NCBI RefSeq assembly: GCF_900243745.1
Contig: NZ_LT984798.1
Coordinates: 682,001 to 746,000 of the forward strand
DNA from: Desulfovibrio sp. G11
GTDB taxonomy: Bacteria > Desulfobacterota > Desulfovibrionia > Desulfovibrionales > Desulfovibrionaceae
Length of the DNA stretch: 64,000 nt
Reading direction: 5' to 3'
The notes beneath the pieces are model-generated. The model worked only from the letters and a program-made list of their open reading frames with translations, did not search any database and had not been told where the DNA came from. The translations under genes and the position numbers were made by a program. Below, piece by piece: positions 35,492 through 44,739 of the stretch; position 1 is the first letter of the stretch; each line of letters starts with the position of its first letter.

Positions 35492-35693
35492 GCCTGAACG
35501 CGGTCAGTCCGGCGGCGGCAGGATTACTATGCCTGTCTGCGGCTCGTGAAGAACGCCTGCCCACATATCCGCGAGAACAATTTTGCATTGAAGTTGTTCC
35601 AGCTCTTGCGCCTTATGGCGCTTTGGGGCATTATGCCCTTCCCCTGGCGCGTCTGCAGACCTGCCGGGTATATGTTTTCGTAAGGAGTACGCC

Positions 35694-35891
35694 ATGCCCA
35701 AGATCAAAACCCGGCGTTCCGCCGCCAAGCGTTTTTCGCAAACCGGCAGCGGCAAGTTCAAGCGTCGTCGCCAGAACCTGCGCCACATTCTTACCAAAAA
35801 GGCCGCCAGCCGCAAAATGCGCCTGGGTCAGTCCACCACCGTGGACAAAGCCAACGAAAAGGCCGTGCGCCGCATGCTGCCCAACGGCTAG
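35694..35891 (+). CDS. rpmI: 50S ribosomal protein L35
   Basis: 65-aa highly basic protein, full length: MPKIKTRRSAAKRFSQTGSG at the start, then KFKRRRQNLRHILTKK and the C-terminal VRRMLPNG. AAGGAG precedes the ATG. Standard infC-rpmI-rplT order, though with unusually large gaps (262 bases before and 295 after), so transcript processing or separate promoters are possible. Confidence 0.97.
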   Translation: MPKIKTRRSAAKRFSQTGSGKFKRRRQNLRHILTKKAASRKMRLGQSTTVDKANEKAVRRMLPNG

Positions 35892-36186
35892 GGCTTTTGC
35901 CCCGGCCTGCCTGCCCGGCAATCAGGTTCCCTTCCGAACCTCTGGCGGTGTGTTTTTTTAACTATCCGCGCAGAACTACAGCCTGTTACAGCTGTATTGT
36001 CCCGGGCAAGCCTGTTTGGAAACAGCAGCGGCCCTGCCGCAGGCTTGAAAATTCAAGACGCGCAAGCGTCGCGGCGTGTGCGGAGCCGTAACCGATGTTC
36101 AATCCGCCCCCCTCACCGAGGGTTCATGATACTTTACACCCCCCAACGGGCTTTCCTCCGCCTGGTTGGGAGAAGGAGGTTACACC

Positions 36187-36543
36187 ATGCGTGTCAAGAG
36201 AGGTCTTTCCGGTCATCGTCGCCACAAGAAATATTTGACCGCCGCCAAAGGTTTTCGCGGCGGCCGCAGCCGTCTGTACCGCACCGCCCGCGAGGCTGTT
36301 GAGCGTTCGCTGCAGTACGCCTATGTGGGCCGCAAGCTGCGCAAGCGCGACTTCCGCACCCTGTGGATCCTGCGCATCAACGCCGGCGCCCGCCTGAGCG
36401 GTCTTTCCTACAGCCGCTTCATGCACGGGCTCAAGCTTGCAGGCATTGAACTGAACCGTAAGGTTCTTGCTGATCTGGCCGTCTACAAGAAAGACGACTT
36501 CGCCAAGATCGTCGACATGGCCAAGGCTGCCCTGGGCAAATAA
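36187..36543 (+). CDS. rplT: 50S ribosomal protein L20
   Basis: 118-aa primary rRNA-binding protein needed early in 50S assembly; in many bacteria it represses its own operon. [20 protein letters not shown] at the start, [20 protein letters not shown] and the C-terminal [16 protein letters not shown] are typical. AAGGAGG precedes the ATG at 36187; the frame is open seven codons earlier. Confidence 0.97.
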   Translation: MRVKRGLSGHRRHKKYLTAAKGFRGGRSRLYRTAREAVERSLQYAYVGRKLRKRDFRTLWILRINAGARLSGLSYSRFMHGLKLAGIELNRKVLADLAVYKKDDFAKIVDMAKAALGK

Positions 36544-36651
36544 GCCCCGGGCTGGCGCTCCCCGCGCCGGAGCTGGCCTCCAGGCCGCGCTGGCCCGCAC
36601 ATGATAACGTGCGGCGGGTCGGCTTGCGGGAGCAGGGCCATACGTGCTATA

Positions 36652-36693
36652 AGGGCGTGGGCGGTGCACATGTGCTGCCCACGCCCTGTTTTT
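36652..36693 (+). terminator. Intrinsic terminator between rplT and pheS
   Basis: Perfect 11-bp stem AGGGCGTGGGC (36652-36662) / GCCCACGCCCT (36677-36687) followed by GTTTTT. It lies 53 bases before the pheS start. It either ends the ribosomal-protein transcript or attenuates pheS; no leader peptide rich in Phe codons is obvious. Confidence 0.8.
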
Positions 36694-36745
36694 GAGCCAC
36701 ACAAAATTCAACGTCAGCGCCGCGCAGGCGGCATCGGGAATCCGT

Positions 36746-37783
36746 ATGGATCTGATTTCTGCACTGGAAGGCCTGGTCCCTGAGCTTGAAAAAGGTCTGG
36801 ATCAGGCTTCTTCTTTGGAAGGGCTTGAAGCCCTGCGGGTGGATTTTCTGGGCCGCAAGGGCAGGATTGCCCAGATCATGAGCCGCCTTCCCTCGCTCGC
36901 CCCGGAGCAGCGCCCCGCCGTGGGGCAAACAGCCAACAGCGTCAAGGAACGCTGCAATGCGCTGTTTGAATCCCGCAAGGGCGCGCTGGAGGCCGGGCGT
37001 GAAGCCGAAGCACTCAAGCGCTTCGACCCCTCCGTACCCGGGCGCGCACCGTGGAGCGGCACCCTGCACCCCACCACTCTGGTGATGGAGGAAATCTGCG
37101 GCGTTTTTCAGGGACTCGGCTTTGACGTCGCCTCCGGCCCTGAAGTGGAGCTGGACTACTATAACTTTGAGGCCCTCAACATGCCGCCCGAGCACCCTGC
37201 CCGCGACATGCAGGATACGCTCTATATCACCGACAAGGTGCTCATGCGCACCCACACCTCGCCCGTGCAGGCCCGCACCATGCTGCACCGCAAACCCCCG
37301 CTTGCCGTTGTGGTTCCCGGCAAGGTCTACCGGCGCGACAGCGACCTTACCCATACTCCCATGTTTCATCAGATCGAAGGGCTGATGGTTGGTCAGGGCA
37401 TCAATATGGCCCACCTGCGCGGCACACTCACGGCCTTTGTCCGCGCCATTTTCGGCAGCGACACCCGTGTGCGCTTCCGGCCGAGCTTTTTTCCCTTTAC
37501 CGAGCCTTCTGCCGAGGTGGACATGAGCTGCTGCATGTGCGGCGGCCAGGGCCATATTGACGGCAGCCCCTGCCGTGTGTGCAAAACCACGGGCTGGGTT
37601 GAGATTCTCGGCTGCGGCATGGTGGACCCGGCAGTGTTTGAAGCCGTTGGTTATGATGCCGATGTCAGCGGCTTTGCCTTCGGTATGGGCGTGGAGCGCG
37701 TGACCATGCTCAAATACGGCATTGGCGACCTGCGCATGTTCTTTGAAAACGACGTACGCTTTCTGGGCCAATTCGCCCGCTGA
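36746..37783 (+). CDS. pheS: Phenylalanyl-tRNA synthetase alpha subunit
   Basis: Catalytic alpha subunit of the alpha2-beta2 class II enzyme. 345 aa from ATG 36746 (GGGAA upstream; the open frame reaches back to a TTG at 36692). N-terminal coiled coil, then [39 protein letters not shown] (motif 2 region), [20 protein letters not shown] and motif 3 [18 protein letters not shown]. It contains the Cys cluster CCMCGG...CRVCKTTGW found in many bacterial PheS. Separated from pheT by a small exported ORF. Confidence 0.95.
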   Translation: MDLISALEGLVPELEKGLDQASSLEGLEALRVDFLGRKGRIAQIMSRLPSLAPEQRPAVGQTANSVKERCNALFESRKGALEAGREAEALKRFDPSVPGRAPWSGTLHPTTLVMEEICGVFQGLGFDVASGPEVELDYYNFEALNMPPEHPARDMQDTLYITDKVLMRTHTSPVQARTMLHRKPPLAVVVPGKVYRRDSDLTHTPMFHQIEGLMVGQGINMAHLRGTLTAFVRAIFGSDTRVRFRPSFFPFTEPSAEVDMSCCMCGGQGHIDGSPCRVCKTTGWVEILGCGMVDPAVFEAVGYDADVSGFAFGMGVERVTMLKYGIGDLRMFFENDVRFLGQFAR

Positions 37784-37841
37784 GGCCAAAGCCGTGTTGC
37801 GTTCCGCCAGCCGTCCCTGCCGTCCTCGTGCCGCCTCCGGC

Positions 37842-38240
37842 ATGCTGCGTCACGCCCTTGCCTGCGCAGTGACGGCAGCCCTGCTGCTGGTTCCTGCGTT
37901 CTTGCCCTTGACGGACGGCTGTTTTCCGACAGGCACAAAGACCGGCGGCGCTGCTCTGGCAAAATCAGCCTTCAGCCCGCGCAATTCCGGCCTGGAGCCT
38001 CCCGGCGGCCCGAAGCCCATTGAAGGCCTGCCCGGCAAGGACATGAGCCGTACTGCCGAGGGCGGCATGGGCTATACCGACGCCTACGGCAATACTGTCA
38101 CCGAGTCGCAGCCGGAAGAAAAGTCGCCCAAGCGGCGGCCACGGCCAGGAGCTTACGGACACAGGCCCGCGCAGGAGCATGACCGCCCCCTGCCGGACCC
38201 CGAACAGGTTGACGACACTCCGGTCTGGAATTTCAACTGA
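37842..38240 (+). CDS. Putative exported protein between pheS and pheT
   Basis: 132 aa from ATG 37842: MLRHALACAVTAALLLVPAF is a credible signal peptide, followed by a Pro/Gly/Glu/Arg-rich, low-complexity mature part (NSGLEPPGGPKPIEGLPGKD) with no recognised domain. The frame is open further upstream, giving a more basic N-terminus if a GTG or TTG near 37794 is used. No clear ribosome binding site. Placement inside the pheS-pheT pair is unusual. The mature region looks disordered; it may be periplasmic. Codon use is like the neighbours. Confidence 0.5.
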   Translation: MLRHALACAVTAALLLVPAFLPLTDGCFPTGTKTGGAALAKSAFSPRNSGLEPPGGPKPIEGLPGKDMSRTAEGGMGYTDAYGNTVTESQPEEKSPKRRPRPGAYGHRPAQEHDRPLPDPEQVDDTPVWNFN

Positions 38241-38349
38241 GGCCTGCGGCGCGTGGGCTGCATCTATTTGCGGCCCTGTTTTGTAATGAACACCACTACC
38301 TATGACGCCCAACGCGGCGGCCCAAGGCCCCGCGCAAACAGGACATGCT

Positions 38350-40755
38350 ATGCTGCTCTCACTTTCATGGCTGCGTGAATTTACGCCTTACGAAGGCACG
38401 GCTGAAGCTCTGGGCGACCGCCTGACCATGCTCGGCCTGGAGCTGGAAGACATCCGCCGTCCCTTTGACGCCATCGGCTCCATTGTGGTGGGGCTGGTAG
38501 TCGCCTGCGAAGACCATCCCCAGTCCGACCACCTGCATGTCTGCAAGGTAGACGCGGGCCAGGGCGAACTGCTGGACATCGTCTGCGGCGCCCCCAACGT
38601 GGCCGAAGGCCAAAAGGTGCCCGTAGCCCTTGTGGGCACGACCATGCCTGACGGCCTCGTCATCAAAAAGGCCAAACTGCGCGGCGCGCCGTCATTCGGC
38701 ATGATCTGTTCCGAGCGCGAACTGGGCCTGACCGAAGACCACGCCGGTATTATGGTGCTGCCCGACAGTTTTGAGGTGGGCAAACCACTGGTTGACCAGC
38801 TTGTGCTGGACCGTGAATTGCTGGATATCTCCGTTACGCCCAACAGGGCAGACTGCCTTTCCGTCCTGGGTCTCGCCCGTGAAGCCGCGCTGGCCTTCAG
38901 CCTGCCGTTGAACATTCCGGGCCTGCCCCTTCAGGTAGACGAAAGTGCGCCGCAGCGCCTCATTCCCATTGATATTGAAGATCCCGACCTCTGCCGCCTC
39001 TATTCCGGCAGGGTCATCACGGGAGCAAAAATCGGCCCCTCCCCCATGCAGGTGCGGCATCGCCTGCATGCCATGGGTGTGCGCCCGGTTTCCAATATTG
39101 TGGACGTGACCAACTACATCCTGCTTGAATACGGCCAGCCCCTGCACTCCTTTGACCTCGACAAGCTCGAGGGCGGCCGCATTGTAGTCAGCCGCGCCAA
39201 GGACGGCGAAAAAATCACCACCCTCGACGGGCAGGAGCGCATCCTCACCCCGCAGGATCTGTGTATCCGCGATGCTTCGCGCGCCGTGGCACTGGCGGGC
39301 GTAATGGGGGGCCTCAATACGGAAATCACCGCAGAAAGCAGCAATGTTTTTCTTGAAAGTGCTGTTTTCCTGCCTGCGGCCATCCGCAAGACCTCGCGCC
39401 GGCTTGGACTTTCGTCCGAATCTTCCTACCGGTTTGAACGTGGCATTGACCAGCAGCGCACGGTATGGGCGCTGGACCGCGCCTGCGCCATGATGGCCGC
39501 CCTGAGCGGCGGCACGGTACAGCCGGGCCTTTCCGTTTCCGAACCGCGCCCCTTCAAGGCCGCGAGCATCGACTTTCGCCCGGCCCGGGCCAATGCCCTG
39601 CTGGGGGTAAAGCTCGCGCCGGAATTTGACCAGGCCGTGCTTACCGGCATGGGCTGCACGGTAGACGCCTCCACCGACGTGTGGCGCGTGGGGCAGCCCT
39701 CCTGGCGGCCCGACCTCACCCGCGAGGCCGACCTTATCGAAGAAGTGGGCCGGGTTCACGGGCTGGACACCATCGCCCCCGAACTGCCCCCCGTCTGCCG
39801 CGATCTTGCGCATGCGGGCGAACCGGAATCGCGCTTTGCCTTCTGGCTGCGTCTCAAGCACTGGGGAGCGGGGCTGGGCCTGAATGAAGCCGTCAACTAC
39901 AGCTTTGTGGGCCATAAGGATCTGGATCACCTGGGGCTGCCACGCGAAGGCCGCATTTCCATCATGAATCCCCTGTCAGCGGAGCAGGACGCCCTGCGCA
40001 CCGCACTGGCCCCCGGCCTGCTGCACGACCTGCGCAACAACCTGGCCCAGGGCGCACAGGGGCTGCGCTTTTTCGAGCTTGCCCATACCTTTGAGGCTGA
40101 TGCCGCCTCCGAGACCACTGCCCGCGAAACCGGCATGCTGGGCGTGCTGCTGTACGGCTCGCGTTTTGACACGGCATGGCCCCAGGCTGAAGGCGACATG
40201 GATTATATGGACCTCAAGGGCATTGTGGAAAACCTTATGCGTTTTCTGCACCTGCCGGCGCCGGTCTGCACGCTTGCCGCGGAACATCCCTTCCTGCTGC
40301 CCTGCGTTGAAGTTGCCGTTGACGGCCGTGCCGCAGGCGTTATGGGGCGTGTCAAGCCCGCCATGGCCGATGAGTTTCATGCCCGCAAAGACGTATGGCT
40401 GGCCGAGCTGAACCTGGAAATCCTGCGCGAGCTGCACGATGCGGCCCGGGTGCGCTTCCGGCCTCTGCCCGTGTATCCGCCGGTACGCCGCGACATTACG
40501 GTCATGGCCGGGCCGGGGCTTACTGTGAGCGCCGTCATGGCGCATGTGCGCGGCCTTGCCCTGCCCCTGCTCGAAGACCTTGTTCTTGTAGACTGCTTTG
40601 AACCCAAGCCGGCCGAGGGGCAGGAGGCTGTGCGAAACCTCACCTTCCGCCTGACCTTCCGCCACGCGGACCGCACCCTCAAGGATGCAGAAGTGGACAA
40701 GGAACGGGAAAAAGTGGCACAGTCGCTCGTAGCGGCTCTGGGAGTAAAAATCTAG
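38350..40755 (+). CDS. pheT: Phenylalanyl-tRNA synthetase beta subunit
   Basis: 801-aa beta subunit carrying tRNA recognition and editing. Order: MLLSLSWLREFTPYEGTAEA, the tRNA-binding EMAP/OB domain (about 40-150, HPQSDHLHVCKVDAGQGELL), B5 and B3/4 editing domains (PVSNIVDVTNYILLEYGQPL; SSYRFERGID), a catalytic-like core, and the C-terminal FDX-ACB anticodon domain (PVYPPVRRDITVMAGPGLTV; FRLTFRHADRTLKDAEV). The start at 38350 begins the conserved region; an in-frame ATG 16 codons upstream lacks similarity. It follows the exported ORF by 109 bases and is followed by merR. Confidence 0.95.
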   Translation: MLLSLSWLREFTPYEGTAEALGDRLTMLGLELEDIRRPFDAIGSIVVGLVVACEDHPQSDHLHVCKVDAGQGELLDIVCGAPNVAEGQKVPVALVGTTMPDGLVIKKAKLRGAPSFGMICSERELGLTEDHAGIMVLPDSFEVGKPLVDQLVLDRELLDISVTPNRADCLSVLGLAREAALAFSLPLNIPGLPLQVDESAPQRLIPIDIEDPDLCRLYSGRVITGAKIGPSPMQVRHRLHAMGVRPVSNIVDVTNYILLEYGQPLHSFDLDKLEGGRIVVSRAKDGEKITTLDGQERILTPQDLCIRDASRAVALAGVMGGLNTEITAESSNVFLESAVFLPAAIRKTSRRLGLSSESSYRFERGIDQQRTVWALDRACAMMAALSGGTVQPGLSVSEPRPFKAASIDFRPARANALLGVKLAPEFDQAVLTGMGCTVDASTDVWRVGQPSWRPDLTREADLIEEVGRVHGLDTIAPELPPVCRDLAHAGEPESRFAFWLRLKHWGAGLGLNEAVNYSFVGHKDLDHLGLPREGRISIMNPLSAEQDALRTALAPGLLHDLRNNLAQGAQGLRFFELAHTFEADAASETTARETGMLGVLLYGSRFDTAWPQAEGDMDYMDLKGIVENLMRFLHLPAPVCTLAAEHPFLLPCVEVAVDGRAAGVMGRVKPAMADEFHARKDVWLAELNLEILRELHDAARVRFRPLPVYPPVRRDITVMAGPGLTVSAVMAHVRGLALPLLEDLVLVDCFEPKPAEGQEAVRNLTFRLTFRHADRTLKDAEVDKEREKVAQSLVAALGVKI

Positions 40756-40906
40756 TCGCGCTGCCGCGCCGCAACACGGCAGGCAAAGTGAGACCGCTCT
40801 GAAAATTACGCCGCCCGCCGGAGCATGGAACGCCATGCTTCCGGCGCTTGGCGCTTGCATGCGTTATGACGGCATGATGCCGCGCGAGGGCGTCAGGGGG
40901 TGCCCT

Positions 40907-41260
40907 ATGTCGGATCACAGTGAAGAAAAAACCTACCGCATCGGTGAAGTGGCGGAAATGCTCAACCTCAAGACCCATGTGCTGCGCTTCTGGGAGACGG
41001 AATTTCCCCAACTGGCCCCCCTGCGCACGGGCAAGGGGCAACGCCTTTACACAGAAGACCACATAGGCCTTTTGCGTCGCATACAGCAATTGCTGCATGA
41101 ACAGGGCATGACCATTGAGGGCGCGCGCCGCGTGCTGCACGGCAGCGCCGTACTGGACGAAAGCCTGCCTGAGCGTGTTGCCGCAGTGCCGGACCCGGAC
41201 TTCATGCGCATGCTCCGGCGCGAGCTTACGGCGGTGCGCCGTCTGCTCAGCGGCCAGTAG
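40907..41260 (+). CDS. MerR-family transcriptional regulator
   Basis: 117-aa regulator. The winged helix-turn-helix is at residues 9-77 (TYRIGEVAEMLNLKTHVLRF, WETEFPQL, GQRLYTEDHIGLLRRIQQLL) with a short helical C-terminus and no effector-binding domain or metal cysteines. MerR proteins of this size often sit after pheT in Desulfovibrio-type genomes, in the place of ihfA in gamma-proteobacteria. The target is unknown. The chosen ATG has G-rich sequence upstream; the frame is open 24 codons earlier. A GGCCGG/CCGGCC hairpin (about 41283-41304) follows. Confidence 0.85.
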   Translation: MSDHSEEKTYRIGEVAEMLNLKTHVLRFWETEFPQLAPLRTGKGQRLYTEDHIGLLRRIQQLLHEQGMTIEGARRVLHGSAVLDESLPERVAAVPDPDFMRMLRRELTAVRRLLSGQ

Positions 41261-41762
41261 GCGCATAGCCGCACAGCAAAGGCCGGACAAAAAACCGGCC
41301 AGAGATGCCGCAAGCGCATCGGCCCGCAGCAGGGCAATCGTGCAGTAAGGTTGCCTGACCACGGCGCGGGCAAACGTCCGCCACAAAGGCGTGGCGCAGC
41401 TTCAGCACGTGCCGCAGAGCTTGCGGATGAAGGCAGCAGCGCAGTATACCTGCATGGCTGGCTGCCAAAGCAGGCGTGTAAAAAATTTTGAGAGGTATAT
41501 TCTCAAAATAAAGATGCGCCGGGTGGGCATGACTGTAAAAAAGCGCGGTACACCGCGCGGCAAAAAACGATCAGGTGTGCAATACTGGCCGGGCATATGG
41601 TATCCGGCCGAATATCCGGTCGTTGCGCACGGTGGAACATCAGGTTGAGGCAAAGGGACGCGGGGAAGGCGACTCCTTTGCACACGGCGGCCGGGTCAGT
41701 CAGACTCTGCGGACGGCCAAGCCCGAAGGCCCTTCCCCATAACACAAGACAGAACTACTCCC
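41261..41762. other. Gap between merR and rpe
   Basis: About 500 bases without a supported gene. It contains the hairpin after merR and the palindrome at 41485-41509. The ribosome binding site of rpe is weak. Confidence 0.45.
41485..41509. repeat. Palindrome TTTTGAGAG-N5-TTCTCAAAA
   Basis: Third intergenic member of the TTGAGAR...TTCTCAA family, with longer arms (ATTTTGAGA / TCTCAAAAT) than the other two. Confidence 0.5.
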
Positions 41763-42491
41763 ATGATTCTATCACCCTCGCTGCTTTCCGCCGATTTTTC
41801 CCGCCTGGCCGAAGAGTTGCAAGCTCTTGAGGCCGCCGGGGTTACCTGGCTGCACCTTGATGTGATGGACGGGGCCTTTGTACCCAACATCACCTTTGGT
41901 CCCCCGCTGATCAAGGCCCTGAGGCCCGGCAGCGGGCTTTTTTTTGACGTGCATCTCATGGTGGAAAACCCCGCCCGCTATATTCAGGACTTCAGGGACG
42001 CGGGGGCGGATATGCTTGTTATTCATACAGAGGCCGACCGCCACCCGCAGCGCACGCTTGCCGCCATCCGCGACATGGGCTGCCGCGCGGGCGTGGCGCT
42101 GAACCCCGGCACAGACCTTGGCGCCATACGCTGGCTTGTCAATGATCTGGACATGCTGCTCGTCATGAGCGTCAACCCCGGCTTTTCCGGCCAGGCCTTC
42201 ATTCCCGCCACCTTTGACAAGGTCCGCAGTGCCCGCCGCCTGCTGGATGCCTGCGGCGGCGAAGATGTTCTTATTCAGGTGGACGGTGGCGTATGCCCCG
42301 AAAATACGGCCCAGCTGGTAGAAGCCGGGGCCGACGTGCTGGTGTCAGGCTCGGCCTTTTTCGGGCACAAGCCCTATGACGCCCGCCTGGCGGCCTTCAT
42401 GAAATCTCTGGACGGCCGCGAGCAGCGCCCCGCGCTGCAAAAGGCCGCCCGGCGTCAGACCTTTGCCCTTACTCATCCCAAGCAAAAATAG
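41763..42491 (+). CDS. rpe: Ribulose-phosphate 3-epimerase
   Basis: Interconverts ribulose 5-phosphate and xylulose 5-phosphate in the pentose phosphate pathway. 242 aa TIM barrel: ILSPSLLSADFSRLAEEL, HLDVMDGAFVPNITFGP (metal/catalytic His and Asp), FDVHLMVENP, MSVNPGFSGQAF and the phosphate loop VDGGV...GADVLVSGSAFF. A polar C-terminal tail of about 25 residues follows the core. Its product is a transketolase substrate, and tkt starts 10 bases downstream. Confidence 0.96.
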   Translation: MILSPSLLSADFSRLAEELQALEAAGVTWLHLDVMDGAFVPNITFGPPLIKALRPGSGLFFDVHLMVENPARYIQDFRDAGADMLVIHTEADRHPQRTLAAIRDMGCRAGVALNPGTDLGAIRWLVNDLDMLLVMSVNPGFSGQAFIPATFDKVRSARRLLDACGGEDVLIQVDGGVCPENTAQLVEAGADVLVSGSAFFGHKPYDARLAAFMKSLDGREQRPALQKAARRQTFALTHPKQK

Positions 42492-42501
42492 AGGAATGAT
42501 C

Positions 42502-44505
42502 ATGCCCACCCGCAGACAGTGCGCCAACGCCATCCGCGCCCTTGCCATGGACGCTATTGAGAAAGCCCGCTCCGGCCACCCCGGTGCGCCCCTCGGCATG
42601 GCCGATATGGCCGAAGCCCTCTGGCGGCACGGTTTCAGGCATAATCCTGCCAATCCCCTGTGGTTCAACCGCGACCGCTTTGTACTCTCCAACGGGCATG
42701 CGTCCATGCTGCTCTACGCCCTGCTGCACCTCACGGGCTACGACATCCCCATGGAAGAAATACGCAATTTCCGCCAGTGGGGAGCAAAAACCGCCGGGCA
42801 TCCCGAATACGAGCCGCATCTGGGTATTGAAATGACCACCGGCCCTCTGGGGCAGGGCATTGCCTCCGCCGTGGGCATGGCCCTGGCCGAGAGCATGCTG
42901 GCCGCGCAGTTCAACACTCCCGAGTACAAGGTTGTGGACCACCACACCTACGTTTTTGTGGGCGACGGCTGCCTGATGGAAGGCGTTTCGCATGAGGCCT
43001 GTTCCCTTGCGGGAACCTGGGGCCTCGGCAAGCTCATCGCCATGTATGACTCCAACGGTATTTCCATTGACGGCAAGATCGACGGCTGGTTCAACGAAGA
43101 CGTGGCCGCCCGCTACCGCGCCTACAACTGGCAGGTCATCGGCCCTGTTGACGGGCATGACGCCGCCGCTCTGGACAAAGCCCTGGCCGAAGCAAAGGCC
43201 GATACGGACCGCCCGAGCCTCATCATCTGCCGCACCCACATCGGCTTCGCCTCTCCCAAGGCCGATTCGGCCTCCAGCCACGGCTCCCCCCTGGGCGAAG
43301 ACGGCGTAGCCGCCACGCGCGATGCCCTTGGCTGGCACGAACCGCCCTTTACCATTCCGCAGGACATCTACAGCGCCTGGAACGCACGTGTGGCCGGAAA
43401 ATCTCTGGAAGCGGCATGGGACAATCTTTTTGCCGCCTATGCCGAAGCCCATCCTGAAAAGGCCGCCGAACTGACCCGGCGCATGCGCGGCGAACTGCCC
43501 GCAGACTGGGCTGAAATTGCCCGCAACGCCGTTACCGAGGCCGTCAGCCAGGGGGCCGATACGGCTACCCGTGTGGCCTCCAAAACAACCCTGGAATATC
43601 TTGTGCCGCGCCTGCCCGAACTGGCGGGCGGCTCTGCCGACCTCACAGGCTCTGTTGGTACGCTCACAAGCTCGTCGGTACATATGGATGTAAAGAATCA
43701 CACCGGCAACTACATTTCCTATGGCGTGCGCGAATTCGGCATGAGTGCCATCATGAACGGCCTGGCCCTGCACGGCGGCTTTATTCCCTATGCAGGAACG
43801 TTCCTTGCGTTTGCCGATCAAGCCAAAAACGCCCTGCGTCTGGCTGCCATTATGGGCATCCGCGTCATATGGGTGCTGACGCACGACTCCATCGGCGTGG
43901 GTGAAGACGGTCCCACCCACCAGCCTGTGGAACAGCTGGGGATGCTGCGCCTCATGCCGGGCTTCAACCTCTGGCGCCCCTGCGACACAGTGGAAACCGC
44001 CGTGGCCTGGACTTGCGCCCTGGAAGCCGGGCATACGCCTTCGGGCCTCTCCCTTTCGCGCCAGACCCTGCCCTTCTGCCCGCGCAGCGAGGAACAGGTG
44101 GCGGCTATTGCCCGTGGCGGCTATGTGCTGCGCGACTGCGAAGGAACCCCCGAGATCATCATCATGGCTACCGGTTCCGAAGTTGCCCTGGCGCTTGGCG
44201 CTGCCGAACAGCTTGCCGCTGACGGCCGCAAGGCGCGTGTCGTCTCCATGCCCTGCGCCGAGGTATTTGACGCCCAGAGCGATGAATACAAAGAAAGCGT
44301 GCTGCCTTCCGCTGTCCGTGCGCGGCTGGCGATTGAAGCCTCTGCGTCTGACTGGTGGCTCAAGTATGTAGGCCTTGACGGAGCGGTTATCGGCATGGAA
44401 GGCTTTGGGGCTTCGGCTCCGGGCAAGGTGGTTTTTGAACGTCTTGGCTTTACCGTAGCCAACACGCTGGAAAAAGCCCGCGCCCTCATGGCCGGAAAAC
44501 GCTGA
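42502..44505 (+). CDS. tkt: Transketolase
   Basis: Thiamine diphosphate enzyme moving two-carbon units between sugar phosphates. 667 aa: RSGHPGAPLGMADMAEAL, SNGHASMLLYALLHLTGYD, the TPP motif GDGCLMEGVSHEACSLAGTW...YDSNGISIDG, then the pyrimidine domain (YGVREFGMSAIMNGLALHGG; HDSIGVGEDGPTHQPVEQL) and the C-terminal domain. GAGG is correctly spaced for the ATG at 42502 rather than the in-frame ATG at 42496. A terminator follows. Confidence 0.96.
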   Translation: MPTRRQCANAIRALAMDAIEKARSGHPGAPLGMADMAEALWRHGFRHNPANPLWFNRDRFVLSNGHASMLLYALLHLTGYDIPMEEIRNFRQWGAKTAGHPEYEPHLGIEMTTGPLGQGIASAVGMALAESMLAAQFNTPEYKVVDHHTYVFVGDGCLMEGVSHEACSLAGTWGLGKLIAMYDSNGISIDGKIDGWFNEDVAARYRAYNWQVIGPVDGHDAAALDKALAEAKADTDRPSLIICRTHIGFASPKADSASSHGSPLGEDGVAATRDALGWHEPPFTIPQDIYSAWNARVAGKSLEAAWDNLFAAYAEAHPEKAAELTRRMRGELPADWAEIARNAVTEAVSQGADTATRVASKTTLEYLVPRLPELAGGSADLTGSVGTLTSSSVHMDVKNHTGNYISYGVREFGMSAIMNGLALHGGFIPYAGTFLAFADQAKNALRLAAIMGIRVIWVLTHDSIGVGEDGPTHQPVEQLGMLRLMPGFNLWRPCDTVETAVAWTCALEAGHTPSGLSLSRQTLPFCPRSEEQVAAIARGGYVLRDCEGTPEIIIMATGSEVALALGAAEQLAADGRKARVVSMPCAEVFDAQSDEYKESVLPSAVRARLAIEASASDWWLKYVGLDGAVIGMEGFGASAPGKVVFERLGFTVANTLEKARALMAGKR

Positions 44506-44514
44506 CAACACTTC

Positions 44515-44546
44515 CGCGCGGGCGCTTCTTCAGACGCGCCCGCGCG
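44515..44546 (+). terminator. Hairpin after tkt
   Basis: Perfect 11-bp stem CGCGCGGGCGC (44515-44525) / GCGCCCGCGCG (44536-44546), loop TTCTTCAGAC. The following TATAAAAAC is A-rich, so it is only a weak plus-strand terminator. Confidence 0.5.
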
Positions 44547-44739
44547 TATAAAAACATATTGCCTGACATGCCGGCGGCAGGCAGGATCAGCCTGACTGTT
44601 GCGCGGCAAGGGTTTTTCGTAAAAATTCCTGCAGGGCATGCGCATACTTCACCGGTGGCATGCTCTGGCTTGCAAGGCCCGCCCGGGCATTTGCTTTCAC
44701 TGAAAATCACGCTGCAAGTCCAACAAAGAGGAGAGCGCC

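Noticed and set aside
42469-44511. 680-codon minus-strand frame opposite tkt
   Set aside because: Same antisense effect; the plus strand encodes full transketolase.
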